A stretch of 64,000 nt of DNA from Cephalopachus bancanus (GCA_027257055.1 JAPVLO010000019.1:13907001-13971000); one strand, 5' to 3'. Counted from the stretch's first letter, positions 48,961 through 62,703 are shown. Program-made: numbers and translations. The notes: a model not told the origin generated them from the sequence alone.

Positions 48961-51900
48961 CACCTGTCCTAGCAGTCTTAATGAGTAGACACTAGTCACA
49001 TGCTTTAGCCTATAGGTGGATACTAAGGAGGACAGGACTTCAGATGGAGTCTTAAAGAAGAGATGGAAGTCAGCCAGGAATCCAGGGAAGGACCTTTGGT
49101 GGAATATTAATTCATGGCCATGCCTATTGCTCTATAGACACCAAGTCAGTCAGTATTCGTTGTATATTGATGCCTTCCCTAAAGATTTGGTTAGACTTAA
49201 CCCTCCTTTTACTACTACAGCACCATATTTTATTTTCTTCATAATTCTAAGAAATATTACTTAGCTATATACTTCCTTGTTTATTGTTTCTCCTATCCCA
49301 CTAAAATGTAAGATCTATGAATCTGTGAAAGGTCTTTGTCTTAGTCACTAAAGAAGTACCTGATACCTGGGAGACACTCTGTAAGATTTTGGTAAATAAA
49401 CCAATCAATTGACCAACCATCCACTTGAAATGGTCTCTCTGGACTATCTTTTGCTCAATTATTCTCTGTTTGTAGCATATTTTACTTGGATAGTACAATA
49501 GTTTATCTGTTTTAGTCTGTGTCAGGAGACCTAGCAGGATCATGGTACGGTCCAAGAAAAAAAAAAAATCATGATTTGAATGGCCTATGCTAGCTCTTCT
49601 CTAATACCTTAGGAAAGAAATGTTCTTTTTACCTTCTGTTCATCTTTATGTTTTCTCTCTTACCATCAAAGAAGTAAGGCCCCAGGAGTCAAGAATAAGA
49701 AAATAAGAAGGCCACCAGGTCTGCTTCCAATCTAAGCCTTTAGTTAGGCAGGAAAATAGCCTTCAAGGCTCACATTCACTCAGTTCACCACAATAAGACA
49801 CAACATAGGGTATCTCATGGTCAAGTCCTCAGTGAGTAATAACATGCACATTTGCCTTGATTGTCCTTTGTGTCACAGCTAAACCTTGGCAACCCAGGTG
49901 ACAATAAGCAGCCGGCAAATTTTTCAGATTATTGCATTATATAGTCTTCTTTCTATTCAAACAAACAGCATAGACATTACAAATGAGAAAACTGAGGCTC
50001 AGAGTAGCAATGAGACAGGACTTCGGAGACTTCAACATGTCTCCCAAACCCCAGGGATTGCTATTCTCTCCTGCATCCTGCTTTAATTACGTTTGACCTC
50101 ACTGAGAATATAAAAAATAAAATAAATTTAAAGACGCATACTGTATGACAATAGACTTTGGTTATTTTTTATTCTTTAGTTGAGAGCTAAATCCAATGGT
50201 TTGGTTTTAAGGCAACCAGGGCAACAAAAAGAAGCAAGCCAGGCTTAACTTTAAAATAATAGGAATATCTTATTACCATCTTGACTCATTTATTTGTCAT
50301 CTTGGCTTGTTGCTTCTTTCTCTCCTTCCAGGCAATTTTTGGGAAAGACTGAAAAGTTTTTGTTCTCATTTTATTCAAGATGGCAGTAGTCCTAAATCTC
50401 GAAGAAATACAACTAATTATAAATTCAAGGAAGGACTTGAAGTATTTTTTATAGAAATCTGGCTATGTCCTCTCATTCGTGTCACTTAAAGAGTTATTTG
50501 TACAGATCCTGCTACTTTACAAAATAGTTAGAGCTCTAATTTGAGTAATTCCTTTTCTTCTTCAATTCCACATATATTTCCTCATAACCTTGGCTCAGTA
50601 CTTCATTCAATTCTTGGGACTGGGTTTACTAGTCATTCCCCAACAGCTATCGTCTTCTCTTTCATTTCTGTGTATCTTTTCACATTGTGAAAGCTATGCT
50701 TTTGCACTTACTTTTTGTCCCTTTGAAAGCATGTTTTCTTTAAAAGCAAGAACACTATCTTACATATCTTTTTATCTCTCACAGTGCTTTGTCTATATAA
50801 ATAAAAACAATTGTTTTTATATGCAGCATTATACCCTCCTGTTTGCTCTACTTATCCCCAATAATTTAATATGTTTGTGAAAATTAGATTTGCATTGATA
50901 ATGAAAATTTAGAAAAACCTTCAGGCTAATAATGGACATTGTCCCCTAATTGGACATTATCTGTAACAAGTCTAGGCTAGATCCTAAGGAATTAACCAAA
51001 TGCCCTGAGCACTTTCATCTTCAATCCCATTACATTTAAGTGGGTATCTAGGTCTTTTGAAATTGTAATCACCTAGAAAGCTGCTATTCCCATCCTAGAG
51101 CCTGCTGAGTGAAATTATTATCCCACAGTATTTGTTCTGCAAGTACTAAACACTCTTGGAGAAATAGCACCACATAACTTTCTCTTCCTTTACAGTCAAA
51201 AGTGGTAAAATCATCGAAGAGATGACTCAAAGATTAGTCATGGAGCTATATCAGTAAATACAGTAATCTCATGAGTTTGTCAAGGTGAAAAATTGACCCT
51301 TACATGAAACCAAACAGCTTTTTTTCAATCTCATCATTCCTGGAGAAAAAGAGAATGATAGCTTTGTACAAGATGGGTAGACAGGGTCTGGTTCTGTGTT
51401 CTGATATATAGGTTTAAAATTTAAGGGGAGGAATTTAGTTTTGGCAGGAAAAAGTTTCCAACTGTAAAGAGTTATTTGACACTTGAATGTAATATAAAAG
51501 AAAATCACAACGTTGCATCCGCAGGATTTTAGGTTTTTAAATGTTGTAGTGAATTCTCTGAGGGCTACCTCGGAGCAAAGAAATGGCATCTTAAAGAGGA
51601 GACCTGTGGTTCTATAAATATATTTAAATATAATGAACAGTTTTCTAACACTCAGGATTTTCAAAGGGTGGTACAAGTCATTGGAAAAATGAAGAATATC
51701 GTTCTAGGAGTTTAAACACAAAAAGATATACACTTCAATCCAAAATGGTTTTTTAAAGTAAATTCAGTATTCAAAAATGCAATCCCAAATGTCTCTCTGG
51801 AGTCTACAATATCAGTTAACTCTTTATACTCAAAGCACACCTGGCGCTAAGTAAAACATCCCCAAAATACAGTGCTTACCCTCTTTGGGTTCACATTCTA

Positions 51901-54579
51901 TACAGAATGGTACAATCTGAATATTACAAAGAGCCAATCTGTTTTTACTTTAAAATATGAATTATACATCAATTTTAAAGTCAGAATTATAAAACTTTTT
52001 GGGAGAAACATTGGTCACAGTTTTATAAAAGTTTAACATCACGTTTTCCTTTTTTGGTTTTTAGATGGCTTTCCTTTTTTTTTTTGGAGTATCATACATG
52101 CATTAACCTTCTTAAAGCCTGTCATGGTCACATTTTAAGAGAAGGAAGAAAACAATCCAAATCACCTGGTGGACCACAAGTGAATTAATCCAGCTTTCTT
52201 AGAAACAGTTGAGATGTTTTCAACCCAGTGTTACCAATCAATTACAGCCTACACAGCAGAGGAAAGGCTTTGAAATGCAAGCAGTATGTGAAGCTCTTCT
52301 TTTTTATGATTATTGCGAGTAAATTGTTTCATTAAAAACCTCACGAAGGAGGTGGCTTCCTGTGCCTATGCAGAGAAAAGTGCCAGGGACAGATAAATAA
52401 GTCAGCAGAACCCAGATTAACCTGCTTTATTATCTCATCTACTCACCTACACAGAAGAATCTACCTCTCCACATCCTTTCCTTCCTCCGCTCTCTGTCCC
52501 CACGCTACTGCTTCCCATTGGGGAGAAAAGACTAAAGAACAAGTTTCACTTCACTCTCTCTGAACACCTCCCCAGAGACTGCTCTAACTTTGACTATTGT
52601 GCACTTCAAATGTTTTTCAGCGGCAGCTGCTGGGCATCGTGTTAGGGCAATATTTAAATACGATGCCTACCAGCTGTGTTTTTTTAAACAGTATCTCTAA
52701 AAGCCAGTGGCTGTGTTTATGACAGACTCTACAAGGCACGGAATATGCACTGAAAAATCATTTTCTCCTCTAGAGGTTTAATAGTTCCAAAAATGACTTT
52801 ATATCAGTAAGAAAAGTTTGCCTTTCTTCAGTGCTTCCCCCACATATAACTGAGTTAATGAGTGTTCCTTGCTTGCAGCTATCTTTCCAAAGGCAGGCAC
52901 CAAATAGGGAAAAACATTCATCAGTGAAACTTTAAGTAAGAGAATAAGCCAACGCGTTGAAACCTCGGTGATGGGTTCAGGATGACTGAAGTTGAACAAG
53001 AGTCGCAGTCAGGGCTGGGGGCCATTATGATGACTTTTAATAGAAGTTAGGTTAGCTCTAATGGCTCTTTGATCATTTTTTGGTCTACAGCACACAAACT
53101 CCTGCCATTAAAAATTCTAAGAGTTACTATGCAATTGAGCATGGAATGAATTTTTTTCTTTGAATACACAGTTTTGTGGAGCATGGTTCTGAGCCTGTCT
53201 TTTTTAGGTAATCTGGGATACCATGTTCAAAATTTTTTTTAAATCTAAATCAGAAACTGTCATTGCAAAACACTGTCTTATGTACGTTTACTGAATCCAA
53301 CTGCACATTGCAATACAATTAAATGAGTGTAAAAATTTATGTAGGAAGACAGACTGGTATCTCTCTACACTGTAATAAGGAAAGTGACTCATTCCCCCAA
53401 GGGTAAGCTGGCATCCTGCTGCATTTTTCAAATGCTATAAAGCTGACTTACCTCTAGTCTATATTGTTTCCAAAAGCAGCAGTAATTGTGGCAATACTGC
53501 AGATAAATAAGAATAAGAGAGTTGGACAAGACCAGGGGCTCAAGTCTCATCACCTATTATCTAGAACAGGTCTGACTTTAATATAGTATATTTCCACTAC
53601 AACACATCTTTTCATTTCTAGGTCCACTGTGCCCTCTACTTTCCTGGAACATTTTCAACCCTCTTTTGCTTCCATTTTCTATACTAATTATCTAGATTCT
53701 ATCATTCATCACTTTGTTTATACTTTGTCAATATCCCCAACTCTTTTGAACTGATGTTCTTCCTTCTCACTGAAGTTTCTAGTTATTAATAAATAAATGA
53801 GAGACACTAGAATAGGTTAGTGGCTACTTAAAGCATGAATGTTTCATTTTTTAAAGGTTTTCACAGCCTCTGAGTAGAATACATTTTAGCCAATCAAGAA
53901 TTTTGTGATTCTTCTGCAAACTGAGAATATAGGTCTGCATTTTAACTTTTTTTCTGTTTTCTCTTTGGTTGGCAGCTTAATTTTTTTTTTAAGTATATTT
54001 TCTTCTTGTCCTGAGTTCTAATATCTTGTGCATTTGATGTTGAGGCTCATGAATTCATAATGCTAATAATCTTAAAACAAGTATATCTAAGTATGTTTTG
54101 GCCTTCAAAGTGCCATGAGCTGAACTTCCAGTATATTTAAGTGTACAGGATATATCCTCAGCCTCCGACAGTTCTGCCTAAGGATGCTCCACACATCATC
54201 ACACAATTAAGAACTCTCATGCTCAGTGAGTTTGGATGTCTTAGGCAGATTCAGCTAAACCTTATAATATTTAAGTGACACCCCAAAAGACCACAATTCC
54301 ACTGCAGAAAGTAGGAATGCCAACATAAAGCTGCAAAGGACAACTGAGCTTTTTTCTAATGCAAGGCAGAAGCAGTAGAGGGTTGACTGACACTAAGAAG
54401 ATTATCTCTGGTTTTTCAATACAGCAGGCAAATGAATATTGCAGATAAACACACTATCAACTTTATTCTTACAACCCTGATATTGACTTTAATCCTGACC
54501 TTGGAATGGCTTCTCCATAAACATAAAGCCTTTTTAAAATGACATTTTTTTTAAAGGTGAAACAATAACTCACCTAGTG
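48961..54579. other. Mostly unassigned DNA
   Basis: No gene is supported in 5.6 kb. At 49975-50010 ACAAATGAGAAAACTGAGGC is a short MIR core. At about 50590-50830 pyrimidine-rich sequence with GCAAGAACACTATCTTACAT resembles the 3' end of an old L2/L3. The stretch 51.2-54.5 kb shows no repeat I recognise, so conserved non-coding elements could be here, but I cannot test that. Confidence 0.4.
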
Positions 54580-55095
54580 ATGAACTTTTATTTGGCGTTT
54601 ACTGTGAACCAGGCAACTAAGTACTTTATGTACATCTTGTCTAACTTAATCCTTACAACAATATCATGAGATGATTTATTTATTTATTTTTCTGAGTTAG
54701 AGTCTCACTCTGTCGCCTAGACTGGAGTGCAGTGGCCACTCCCGGCCACCGCAACCTTGACCTGCTGGGCTCCGGCGATCCTTCTGCCTCAGCCTTCCAA
54801 GTGTGCCGGAATTACAAGCATGCGCTACCACGTCCGGCTGATTTTTTGATTTATTGTAGAGAGGAGGTCTCGCGGCCCAGGCGGTTCTCGAACCCGCCGG
54901 CTCAGGCAATCCACTCACCTCAGACTCCCGAAGGCACAGGATTACAGGCTGAACCACCGAGCCCGGCACATGAGATTACTTATTAACATCCACATCTTAC
55001 AGATAGGGAAACTGAGGCTTGTTGCTGAATCAGGTCTGTCCAATATTAGGGCCTGAGCTCATATGCCCCATTCCAAGACTGCACCCCAGTAATTG
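54580..55095 (-). mobile_element. MIR SINE, antisense, split by an Alu
   Basis: Left piece: GTGAACCAGGCAACTAAGTA, CTTTATGTACATCTTGTC, TTAATCCTTACAACAATATC. Right piece after the Alu: CATCTTACAGATAGGGAAAC, TGAGGCTTGTTGC. Colinear with reverse-complement MIR once the Alu is removed. Confidence 0.82.
54680..54967 (-). mobile_element. Young Alu dimer, antisense
   Basis: Left end GAGTTAGAGTCTCACTCTG, right end GAACCACCGAGCCCGGC. TTTATTTATTTATTTT is the tail. CATGAGATGATTTA (54665-) and CATGAGATTACTTA (54969-) give an imperfect target duplication. It carries the young-family positions but several private gaps. Confidence 0.94.
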
Positions 55096-55200
55096 GTATT
55101 TCATTCACCTGGCTTCCTATTAGTTATTCGTTATAATTAATAGGCATTTCCTGACAATTATAAAAAACAGGTACTGATCATTATTTAAAAAACAGGTACT

Positions 55201-55470
55201 GCCGGGCTCGGTGGCTCAGCCTGTAATCCCGCGCCTTTGGGAGGCTGAGGTGAGTGGATTGACTGAGCCCGCGGGTTCGAGACCAGCCTGGGCAGCGAGA
55301 CCTCATCTCTACAATAAATCAAAAAATCAGCCGGGCATGATAGTGCATGCCTGTAATTCCGGCTACTTGGAAGGCTGAGGCGGAAGGATCGCCGGAGCCC
55401 AGCAGGTCGAGGCTGCGGTGGCCGGAGCACTCCAGTCTGGGCGACAGAGTGAGACTCCAACTCAAAAAAA
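55201..55470 (+). mobile_element. Young Alu dimer with a right-arm deletion
   Basis: GCCGGGCTCGGTGGCTCAGC to poly(A). Target duplication AAAAAACAGGTACT (ending 55200 and 55484). The right arm reads GTGGCCGGAGCACTCC, lacking about 13 bases (GAGCGGCCACTGC) present in its relatives. A further AAAAAACAGGTACT ends at 55175, a separate small tandem repeat. Confidence 0.96.
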
Positions 55471-55799
55471 AAAAAACAGGTACTAAAAACAGTGCAGGAC
55501 AAATGACAGCAGGTAATTGATCATACTCAGGCAATAAGAAAAAGAAAAAGAAACATTCACAGTAAGTTTTAGCCTTCCCTATAGGAAAAGTAGCCACTGA
55601 GTATGTGGTGATCTTTAGGAAGAACTTGAAACTTCTTCCCCACAGATATTAAAGATCTTTCTCACGAGTTTTCTTTAGAACTGAGCATTCTTACCCTTAA
55701 CCACCTCAGGGGCATGTCAAAGACACATGTGTGTTAATAGGGCTTTTACATTTACTAGGAAATGGAACACGTTAATGAAATTGCATCTCTTTACTAAAA

Positions 55800-57010
55800 C
55801 TCTCTTACCGGCGTGAACTTATCTTATTCTCTACAGCATTCAACACTGTCGATACCTTCTTCCATTTGAAATAGTCCCTTTTTTTGGTTACTAGAATATC
55901 ACACTCAGCCTCTCATCATTTCTTCTATGAGCTACTCTTCTTTTATTGGTCCCTCATTGTATCGGGAATCCTTAGGGATTTGTCCCAAACCTCTTCTCTT
56001 CTCACTCTGGGCCATCTCACCCACTTATGTAGCTTTAGTTCTATATTTATGCAGACAACCCTAAATCTCTATCTCCAGCTCAGAATTCTATACAGAGGTC
56101 CAGGCCCGTATATCAAAACGCCTACCAGCTCTCTCAGACACCTTAAATTCACATTATTTTCAAAATTCAGTTGTCTTTCTCTAACCCCCAAACCTGCTCA
56201 TCTTCTATATCTCAGTAACCTGGGAGTATGTCATAGTCCTCGTCATTATTCCTCAGTCCCACATCCAGTCAACCACCATCTCCTATATATTCTACCTCTT
56301 AAATACGTCACTACTCTTTGTCCTCACTATTACTAACTTAATGTCAGATGTCATCCCTCCTCTAGAGTAACACAACCAACTACAACTAAGGTCTCCATGA
56401 TTCTTGGTCCCCTTCAGTCTATTTTTGAGAAAACCATATCATTTAGTATCAAAATTAAATTACGTGATTAAAAGAAGACACTATTAATATTTACAACAGA
56501 ACAATAAGCACAAATTGGCTATATTTCCAGGACATATGATCATACTATCAGACTTCAGTAAGACAGATTTCTTTCTAAAGCACATCCCTCACAATGTCCT
56601 ATCTCTGCTTAAAAACTTTGACTACCTGTTGCCCTCAGAAAGAAGGTAAACAAGGCTCTTATTGGTCTGTCTCTGCTTGACTGTCATGTCTCATCTCTTG
56701 TTCTCTTTATCCTTACATACCACACTTCCACCACACTTTCAGTACTCCCAAATTTGAAAGCTCTCCTTTGAGTCTAGAATGTTCTTGTATTCTTGTGTCT
56801 TTTTAGAAGGCTCTTTTTCTACTTCATTAATATCGGATTTTTACATAGCCTTCAAGTTTCAGGTTATATTCTACATCCACAGAAAATTTTCTTCTAACCC
56901 TGAGAAGTGACTAACATCATCCCCCTGTGTTCTGTCAATGTTTCTACTTCTCATTCCTCTCCATGTGGCACTGTAATTGCTTAGTTTCTTGTCTTTATTG
57001 AACATGAGAT
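55800..57010 (+). mobile_element. LINE L2/L3-like fragment (ORF2 end and 3' UTR)
   Basis: CTCTGGGCCATCTCACCCAC, TCTATATTTATGCAGACAAC, CTAAATCTCTATCTCCAGCTC, GACACCTTAAATTCACATTA and CCCCCAAACCTGCTCATC follow the C-terminal L2 ORF2, where the 150-codon open frame at 55884-56336 is a mutated version of that end. From 56570 CTTTGACTACCTGTTGCCC and following are a LINE 3' UTR. Diverged. Confidence 0.7.
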
Positions 57011-58500
57011 CAAGTTAGTGCCAGAAGTTTTCTATATTTAATGTACTTAAGAGCCGTTGTTTGGGAGTATGGTGGATAAGAGTCCTATCTTGAAGTTGCA
57101 TTTGAATAGTAAGCATAATCCCTTTATTTATATTTACTGTTTATTTGAAATGCATCTGGAAGGTTAATAATTACTATGAGGACCTAGGGTCTAAAACTTC
57201 TCACAAGCCACCTATTAGTACCACTAATGCACAAAGTCAGTAGTCTGCAAACATTTTTTTATTAAATCTTCTATCAATAAATAATATGAGCATGTACCTT
57301 TAATAGAAGTGGATTTTATAATTTACAAATTATTTGCATGATATGCTGTGCTAACATATAATATACCTTCTAAACATTCTCAGAAAGAAATATAAATTTT
57401 TAAAAATTAAATAGAGGTTTTAAAGTTTTTATACCTCAGCTGATCATCTGTGGATTCCTGTTTGAAGATCATTTTTTTAAATGGGTTTTGAAGGCAGGAA
57501 CCATAGTATCTTGGTTGCTGTAACAAGATCAGAGCTGGACCTAGCACAGAGCCCAGCTCATATTACGTACTCAAGATAGAAAGTTTGGGCTAGAGAATGG
57601 AGTAGTTTATGGTGCGTGGTCTGACTCCCAATAGAATCCACGAACACTCATAAGATAATTCCTTCAAGGACAATTACTCAAGGATATATAAGAGCTGTAT
57701 GCTCTCCAAGAAAGAAAAGAAAAATGTAGTACATTGGCAGTGCAGACTCTACCACTTCCTTCTCAATCTAAGCAGGTTTTCCAATGACTCAGAACAGTAG
57801 CAGTTAATAAGTTTTGGAGGAAAGATATAAGAATGGATCCATTTCTAAAAGTGAAATTAATATATTTGTGAATATTATTTCATTTTGTATATTTATCTTA
57901 AGTTTGCTGTCAAGTGATTTTTTAAACCTAAGTCAGGCAATAAATTTAGCACTACTTGTGTCAGAAAATGTAACCTTTTGTTCTGGCCAGATAAGGTCAA
58001 AGGAAGGTCTCAAAAGCACACCAAGAATGGCGAGCAAGATTTCTTATAGTCTGTCAGAAGTTAGGTAGGAAAATATATATATAGTTTCTTTGTATACACC
58101 TCACCTCCCAATAATAATATTAAATTGCTCAAGATATGCAAACAAATGGTACCCATACTCCTTGAGGGAAAGTACCATAACTAATAGAGCCTGGTTGAGT
58201 TCAGAGAGTAGCAAATCGTGTTAGTTAAAGGAATGTTCCACAGGTCACAGGCAAGCATAAGCTTCATGGCTTGAATTCTGATGTTTTGATTTAAAAGCAT
58301 TTGGCTGTTTTTCACGAGGTGGTAGAAATGAAAGTCATGCATTTCTACACTTTTCTGATTCCTTAAGACAAAAAGCTGGCCTGCTCTGAGAAGCTGAAAT
58401 ATCCAATGAGTTTGATTTCCTTTCTCCAGAAAGATGTTTAAGGTTTTCATTAAACATTTGATCTTCAGATTTATTCTACTAGCTTTAATAGCTTTATACA
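57011..58500. other. Unassigned DNA, L2/L3-type tail near 57.5 kb
   Basis: No gene seen. At 57485-57575 GAAGGCAGGAACCATAGTAT and GACCTAGCACAGAGCCCAGC resemble the tail of an old LINE (L2/L3). The rest is unassigned. Confidence 0.4.
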
Positions 58501-58504
58501 CACA

Positions 58505-59080
58505 GTAAGTTATAAATGTACAATTCAATGACTGCTATAAATATAAAAAGTTGTGCAATCATCATCACAATCCAATTTTAAAACACTTCAGTTATCCCCA
58601 AAAGAAACATTATACCATTTTGAAGGCATTCCTGATTACAATTCCAACTCCCAGGTCACCAATAATCTACTTTCTGTCTCTATAAATTTACCTTTTCTGG
58701 ATTTTTCCTTTAAATTGGATTATACAATATGTGATCTTTGTGTCTGGCTTTTTCCACTTAGTATCATGTTTTTGAGGTCCATCCAAGCTGTAATTAGAAC
58801 TTAATTCCTTTTTATTGCCCAACAATATTCTGTTATAATGGCTATACCATTTTATGTTTCTCTATTCACCAGTTGATGGACATTTTACATCTTCTGGTGA
58901 ATAAGAATAAAGTTGCTAATGAAAATTTACAAACAAATCTTTGTGTGAATATATTATTCTATTTATCTTGAGTGGATAACTTAAATTGGAGCTGCTGTGT
59001 TCTATGGTATATTTATATTTAACTTTTTAAGAAACTTCCAACCTTTTAGAAAGTGACTGCATTGTTACTCTACTTTAAAT
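58505..59080 (-). mobile_element. Old L1 (L1M) 3' region, antisense
   Basis: AAAGTTGTGCAATCATCATC, AATCTACTTTCTGTCTCTAT, TACAATATGTGATCTTTGTG, TGGCTTTTTCCACTTAGTAT and CACCAGTTGATGGACATTTT are hallmark words of reverse-complement L1M. Confidence 0.88.
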
Positions 59081-60464
59081 TTCCTAAGTACCATATAAAT
59101 AACAATTACTGTACTTTGAACAAGCCGACATTTGATATCTAAGTTTATCCTAAACCTTTGTCAGCTCGCAAGTCTTACCAGTTAATATACTTCCATCATT
59201 ATATAATATCCAATGTGTTGTTAAAGTGATTTAATTTGAAAAACAAAATGATCTACGTAGACACTAAAATTGAATCCTAGATACTTGGAACTATTAGGAA
59301 ATTCAGTACAAATGAGCTGTTAAAAGTTACCTTCCTCTTTTTGTAAATCAGCTTGAAAAACACCAGAAACATTCATATCACTCGTATGTTTATTTTGAAG
59401 CATTCCATCAAAATGGTGAAGAGATGGAGACTAATAGGTATGGTTATACGATACTGAGAGATTCTTCAGTAAGTCTTTTCTGTAAAGAGACAGAAGGGAG
59501 TCCTCTGATACAGTCTTTGGAGCAATGTGACACTTCTGTGAAAAACAATATTTTATGTGAGACTGTTGCTTGAGTAGTCCATGAAGGATAAAGAAACAAG
59601 GAAACTAAACACTACTCACAGATCAACAGATGTCTCTTCTCCTCGAGTGAATTCCGCATTGTCAACCTCAACAGAGCCAAGATATAACCATGACGTGAAG
59701 CAGAGTTCTTAATACCAGGACTGAAACATTCAGCCTTTCACACGGAGAAGAAAAATCTAAATTTCACTTGTATTTTTTAAAGCGAAATTCATGTTTAATG
59801 GAAGAACAAGTCCTCCCTCTAGTGGATAGTTTAAGAATTTGGTTTTTTCAATCTAATTTGGGATTTATACAGTAAAATACCGATCGTACTGAATATATAA
59901 AGCAAGTGATACAAAATAGAAATGTTAATAATTAGTTCTCATTTTCCAATTAAGCCCATTAAAGTTTGAAAATAGTTTCTCCAATGTTTCAGAGGGACAA
60001 GGAAAAGTACAGTACTAATAATACATTTAGAAATAAATGTAAGCAAAGAAAGCAAGAGAAGGCACATTTTAAAAATATATGAAGAACCTTTAGCTACATG
60101 ATTAAAAATTAGTACATATTATAAATTCTCAACACTATCTGAATTATTATGTTGACTTTTCTTCAGCCTCAGTCAATCATTGGAGGGACTTCCCACTATC
60201 AAAGCTATAGATAGGCCAGATTTTATGATGGGTCTAAAGACTAAAAACAACTGTACTTTTAAATCATGTCATTTTCAAAAGTAATTATAGGATTCTTATA
60301 ACAACATGTAGTAGTTTCCAAATTGTATTGATTTTATTATGAGTTTATTAAAATTCTACAAAATGACAGATTTGAGGTTGATAATAATACTGTAACTATA
60401 TTCTTTATTTATTTGGATCTCAGCACCTGTGCAGAGACTACACAAAACTTATGCTAACATTGAC
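59081..60464. other. Unassigned DNA
   Basis: No gene or confident repeat seen. Confidence 0.4.
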
Positions 60465-60625
60465 AATTCACCATGTTCTAGGCACTGGCAAGGACTTGAT
60501 ATAAATTATCTTACATAATCTCCAAAACAATCCTGGTGTCCCCCTTTTTACAGGTGAAGCATAGTAACAGAGGTAGATTTAAACCAAGAAGTCAGATTTC
60601 GGAGGCCATGTTCTTAATCTCTGAA
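60465..60625 (-). mobile_element. MIR SINE, antisense
   Basis: CACCATGTTCTAGGCACTGG, TAAATTATCTTACATAATCT, CCAAAACAATCCTGGTG and ACAGGTGAAGCATAG follow reverse-complement MIR. Confidence 0.8.
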
Positions 60626-60744
60626 CGAAAACAGTTGCACAATATGAAGTAAGTTCACATTTCTCAGTGTTTTTAAAGGAGAAATGTATATCCTGTTCTG
60701 CTTTGTATTATTTATTTGTCAATTTTTAATAAATTTTAAACTTC

Positions 60745-60910
60745 CTAATCAGTGTTAGAACAAGCACTGAAGTAAGAATCAGAAGCCCTGAGCTCTAACT
60801 TTGTTTCTGCCTTTACTTCCCTTTGACCTTAAATGATTCATTTAACCTTTTTAATGAAATGACCTGCATCTTTTCCTAGTTTTCCTGACATTGAAGCTAT
60901 ATAGTGCTGT
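60745..60910 (+). mobile_element. Possible MIR-type SINE
   Basis: AGTAAGAATCAGAAGCCCTGAG, CTTTGACCTTAAATGATTCA and TTTAACCTTTTTAATG match sense MIR loosely. Confidence 0.45.
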
Positions 60911-61440
60911 TATGAAGTCAATGGAGACACATAGTAATTCTTTCCTAAAGTGGGTATGCCCTTATGCCTGCTACATGACAACCATAACAGAATATAAAAC
61001 ATGAGCCCAAACCTCCATTTATAAGAGAAATATACATGAGAGAGCATGAAGATTATTTGGTGCAATATCCCTGGATCTCTATTTCCTGTACCATGTAATA
61101 TTACTGATTAGGATTCAGTGTTTCCCTACAGTAGTGCTAAGCCTTTGCTAAGGCCATTCTTGGATGTGTGAGATTATACCATGATTCCAAGAGAGTTAGC
61201 ATTTTTGTCCACCACTTTCAAAATGCCAGTAGAGCCTGCACATTTCCAAGCACATCCCTATAAGAAAAGGTAAAACTGCTTGTGGAAAACCATGGCAAAG
61301 ATCCTTCAAGCCCTGGAATCTTTTTTTCTTACTCTGTGCAAAGACTTTCAGAGATAGACACATTAAAAACAAAAATTTCCTATGCACTTTAAGTCAACCA
61401 GTTGACAAGCATAAACTGCTTGCTTTTGGGATTCATTGTA

Positions 61441-62108
61441 TCAAGTGAGGAAGACAGGATCATTGACTGCATCTAATAATATAATCATGTGATTCTTGAT
61501 TTTACATCTCTCGATGTGCTGAATTATGCTTATGGTCTTGCAAATGTAGAACCAGCCTGCATCCCAGGAATGAAGCCTATCTAATCATGGTAATGATCCT
61601 TGAGATATGCTGTTGGATCTGATTTCCTAGAATCTTGTTGAGAATTTTGCATCTATGTTCATCAAGGAGATTGGCTTGTAATTCCCTTTCCTTGTTGGGT
61701 CTTTGCCAGGTTTGGGTATCAATATGATATTGGCTTCACAAAATGAGTAGGAGAGAATTCCATCTTTCTAAATCATACATTGAATAATTTCAATATACTT
61801 GGTATTATCTCCTCCTTGTATATCTTGTAGAATTCAGCTAGGAAACCATCTAGTCCAGGGATTTTTTGGTATTGAGATTTCTTATGACTGGGTTAATTTC
61901 CTGATTGATTTGGTTCAGTTTAGAGTTTCAGTTTCTTTTTGTTTCAACCTTGGGAGGTTGTGTGATATCAGAAAGTGCTCCATTTCATTTAGGTTTTCTA
62001 GTTTATTTGCATACGGGTTTTTAGAGTAATCTCTGGTCATCTTTTGAATGTCTTTAAGGTCAGTTGTGACTTTGCCTTTTGTGTTTCTAATTGTGTTTAT
62101 CTGGACTT

Positions 62109-62153
<45 letters not shown>

Positions 62154-62690
62154 TTTTTAGTCAATCTGGCCAGGGGACCATCAGTCTTATTTATGCTTTC
62201 AAAGAACCAGTTTTTGGTCTCCATGATCCTTACTGTAATATTTTTTGTCTTCTATGTCCTGAAACTGTGATTTTATTTTGGTGATCTGGATCTTCTGCTG
62301 AGGTTAGAATTTAAGTGATTTTGCCTTTATGGCTCCTTTAGAAGTAACATTAGGCTATCTACTTGTGATCTTTCTGTTTTCTTGTGTGTGCAATGCTATA
62401 AATTGTCCTCTTAACACTGATTTCATGATATCACAGAGAATCTGATAAGATGTGCTTTTGTTTTCGCTTGTTTCCATGAGTCTTTTTTATTTTTGCCTTG
62501 TTTTCCATGTTGATCTAGAAGTCATTCTGCAGTATGTTGTTTAGTGTCTGTGTCTTTGTGTTTGGGGCGGATCTTTTTTTGGTGACAATATTTATTTTTA
62601 CTCCACTGTGATCTGAGAAAGTGCATGGTATTATTTTGATCTTTTGAAATTTGTTCACACTTAATGTATGTTCAAGAATGTGGATTTAAA
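61441..62690 (-). mobile_element. L1 ORF2 fragment (endonuclease end to reverse transcriptase), antisense
   Basis: Reverse-complement L1 ORF2: AACCAGCCTGCATCCCAGGA, GAGATTGGCTTGTAATTCCC, TTGGGTATCAATATGATATT, AAACCATCTAGTCCAGGGAT, AAGAACCAGTTTTTGGTCTC and, at the right, AAGTGCATGGTATTATTTTG. Frames are broken. A CT run and T run (about 62108-62157) have expanded inside it. It is more diverged than the sense copy that follows. Confidence 0.92.
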
Positions 62691-62703
62691 AAATTTTAAA
62701 AAA

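Noticed and set aside
51269..51676. 135-codon minus-strand frame
   Set aside because: No domain, signal peptide or family feature; composition is that of A+T-rich DNA.
55884..56336. 150-codon open frame as a possible gene
   Set aside because: It matches the C-terminal end of L2 ORF2 in a decayed form.
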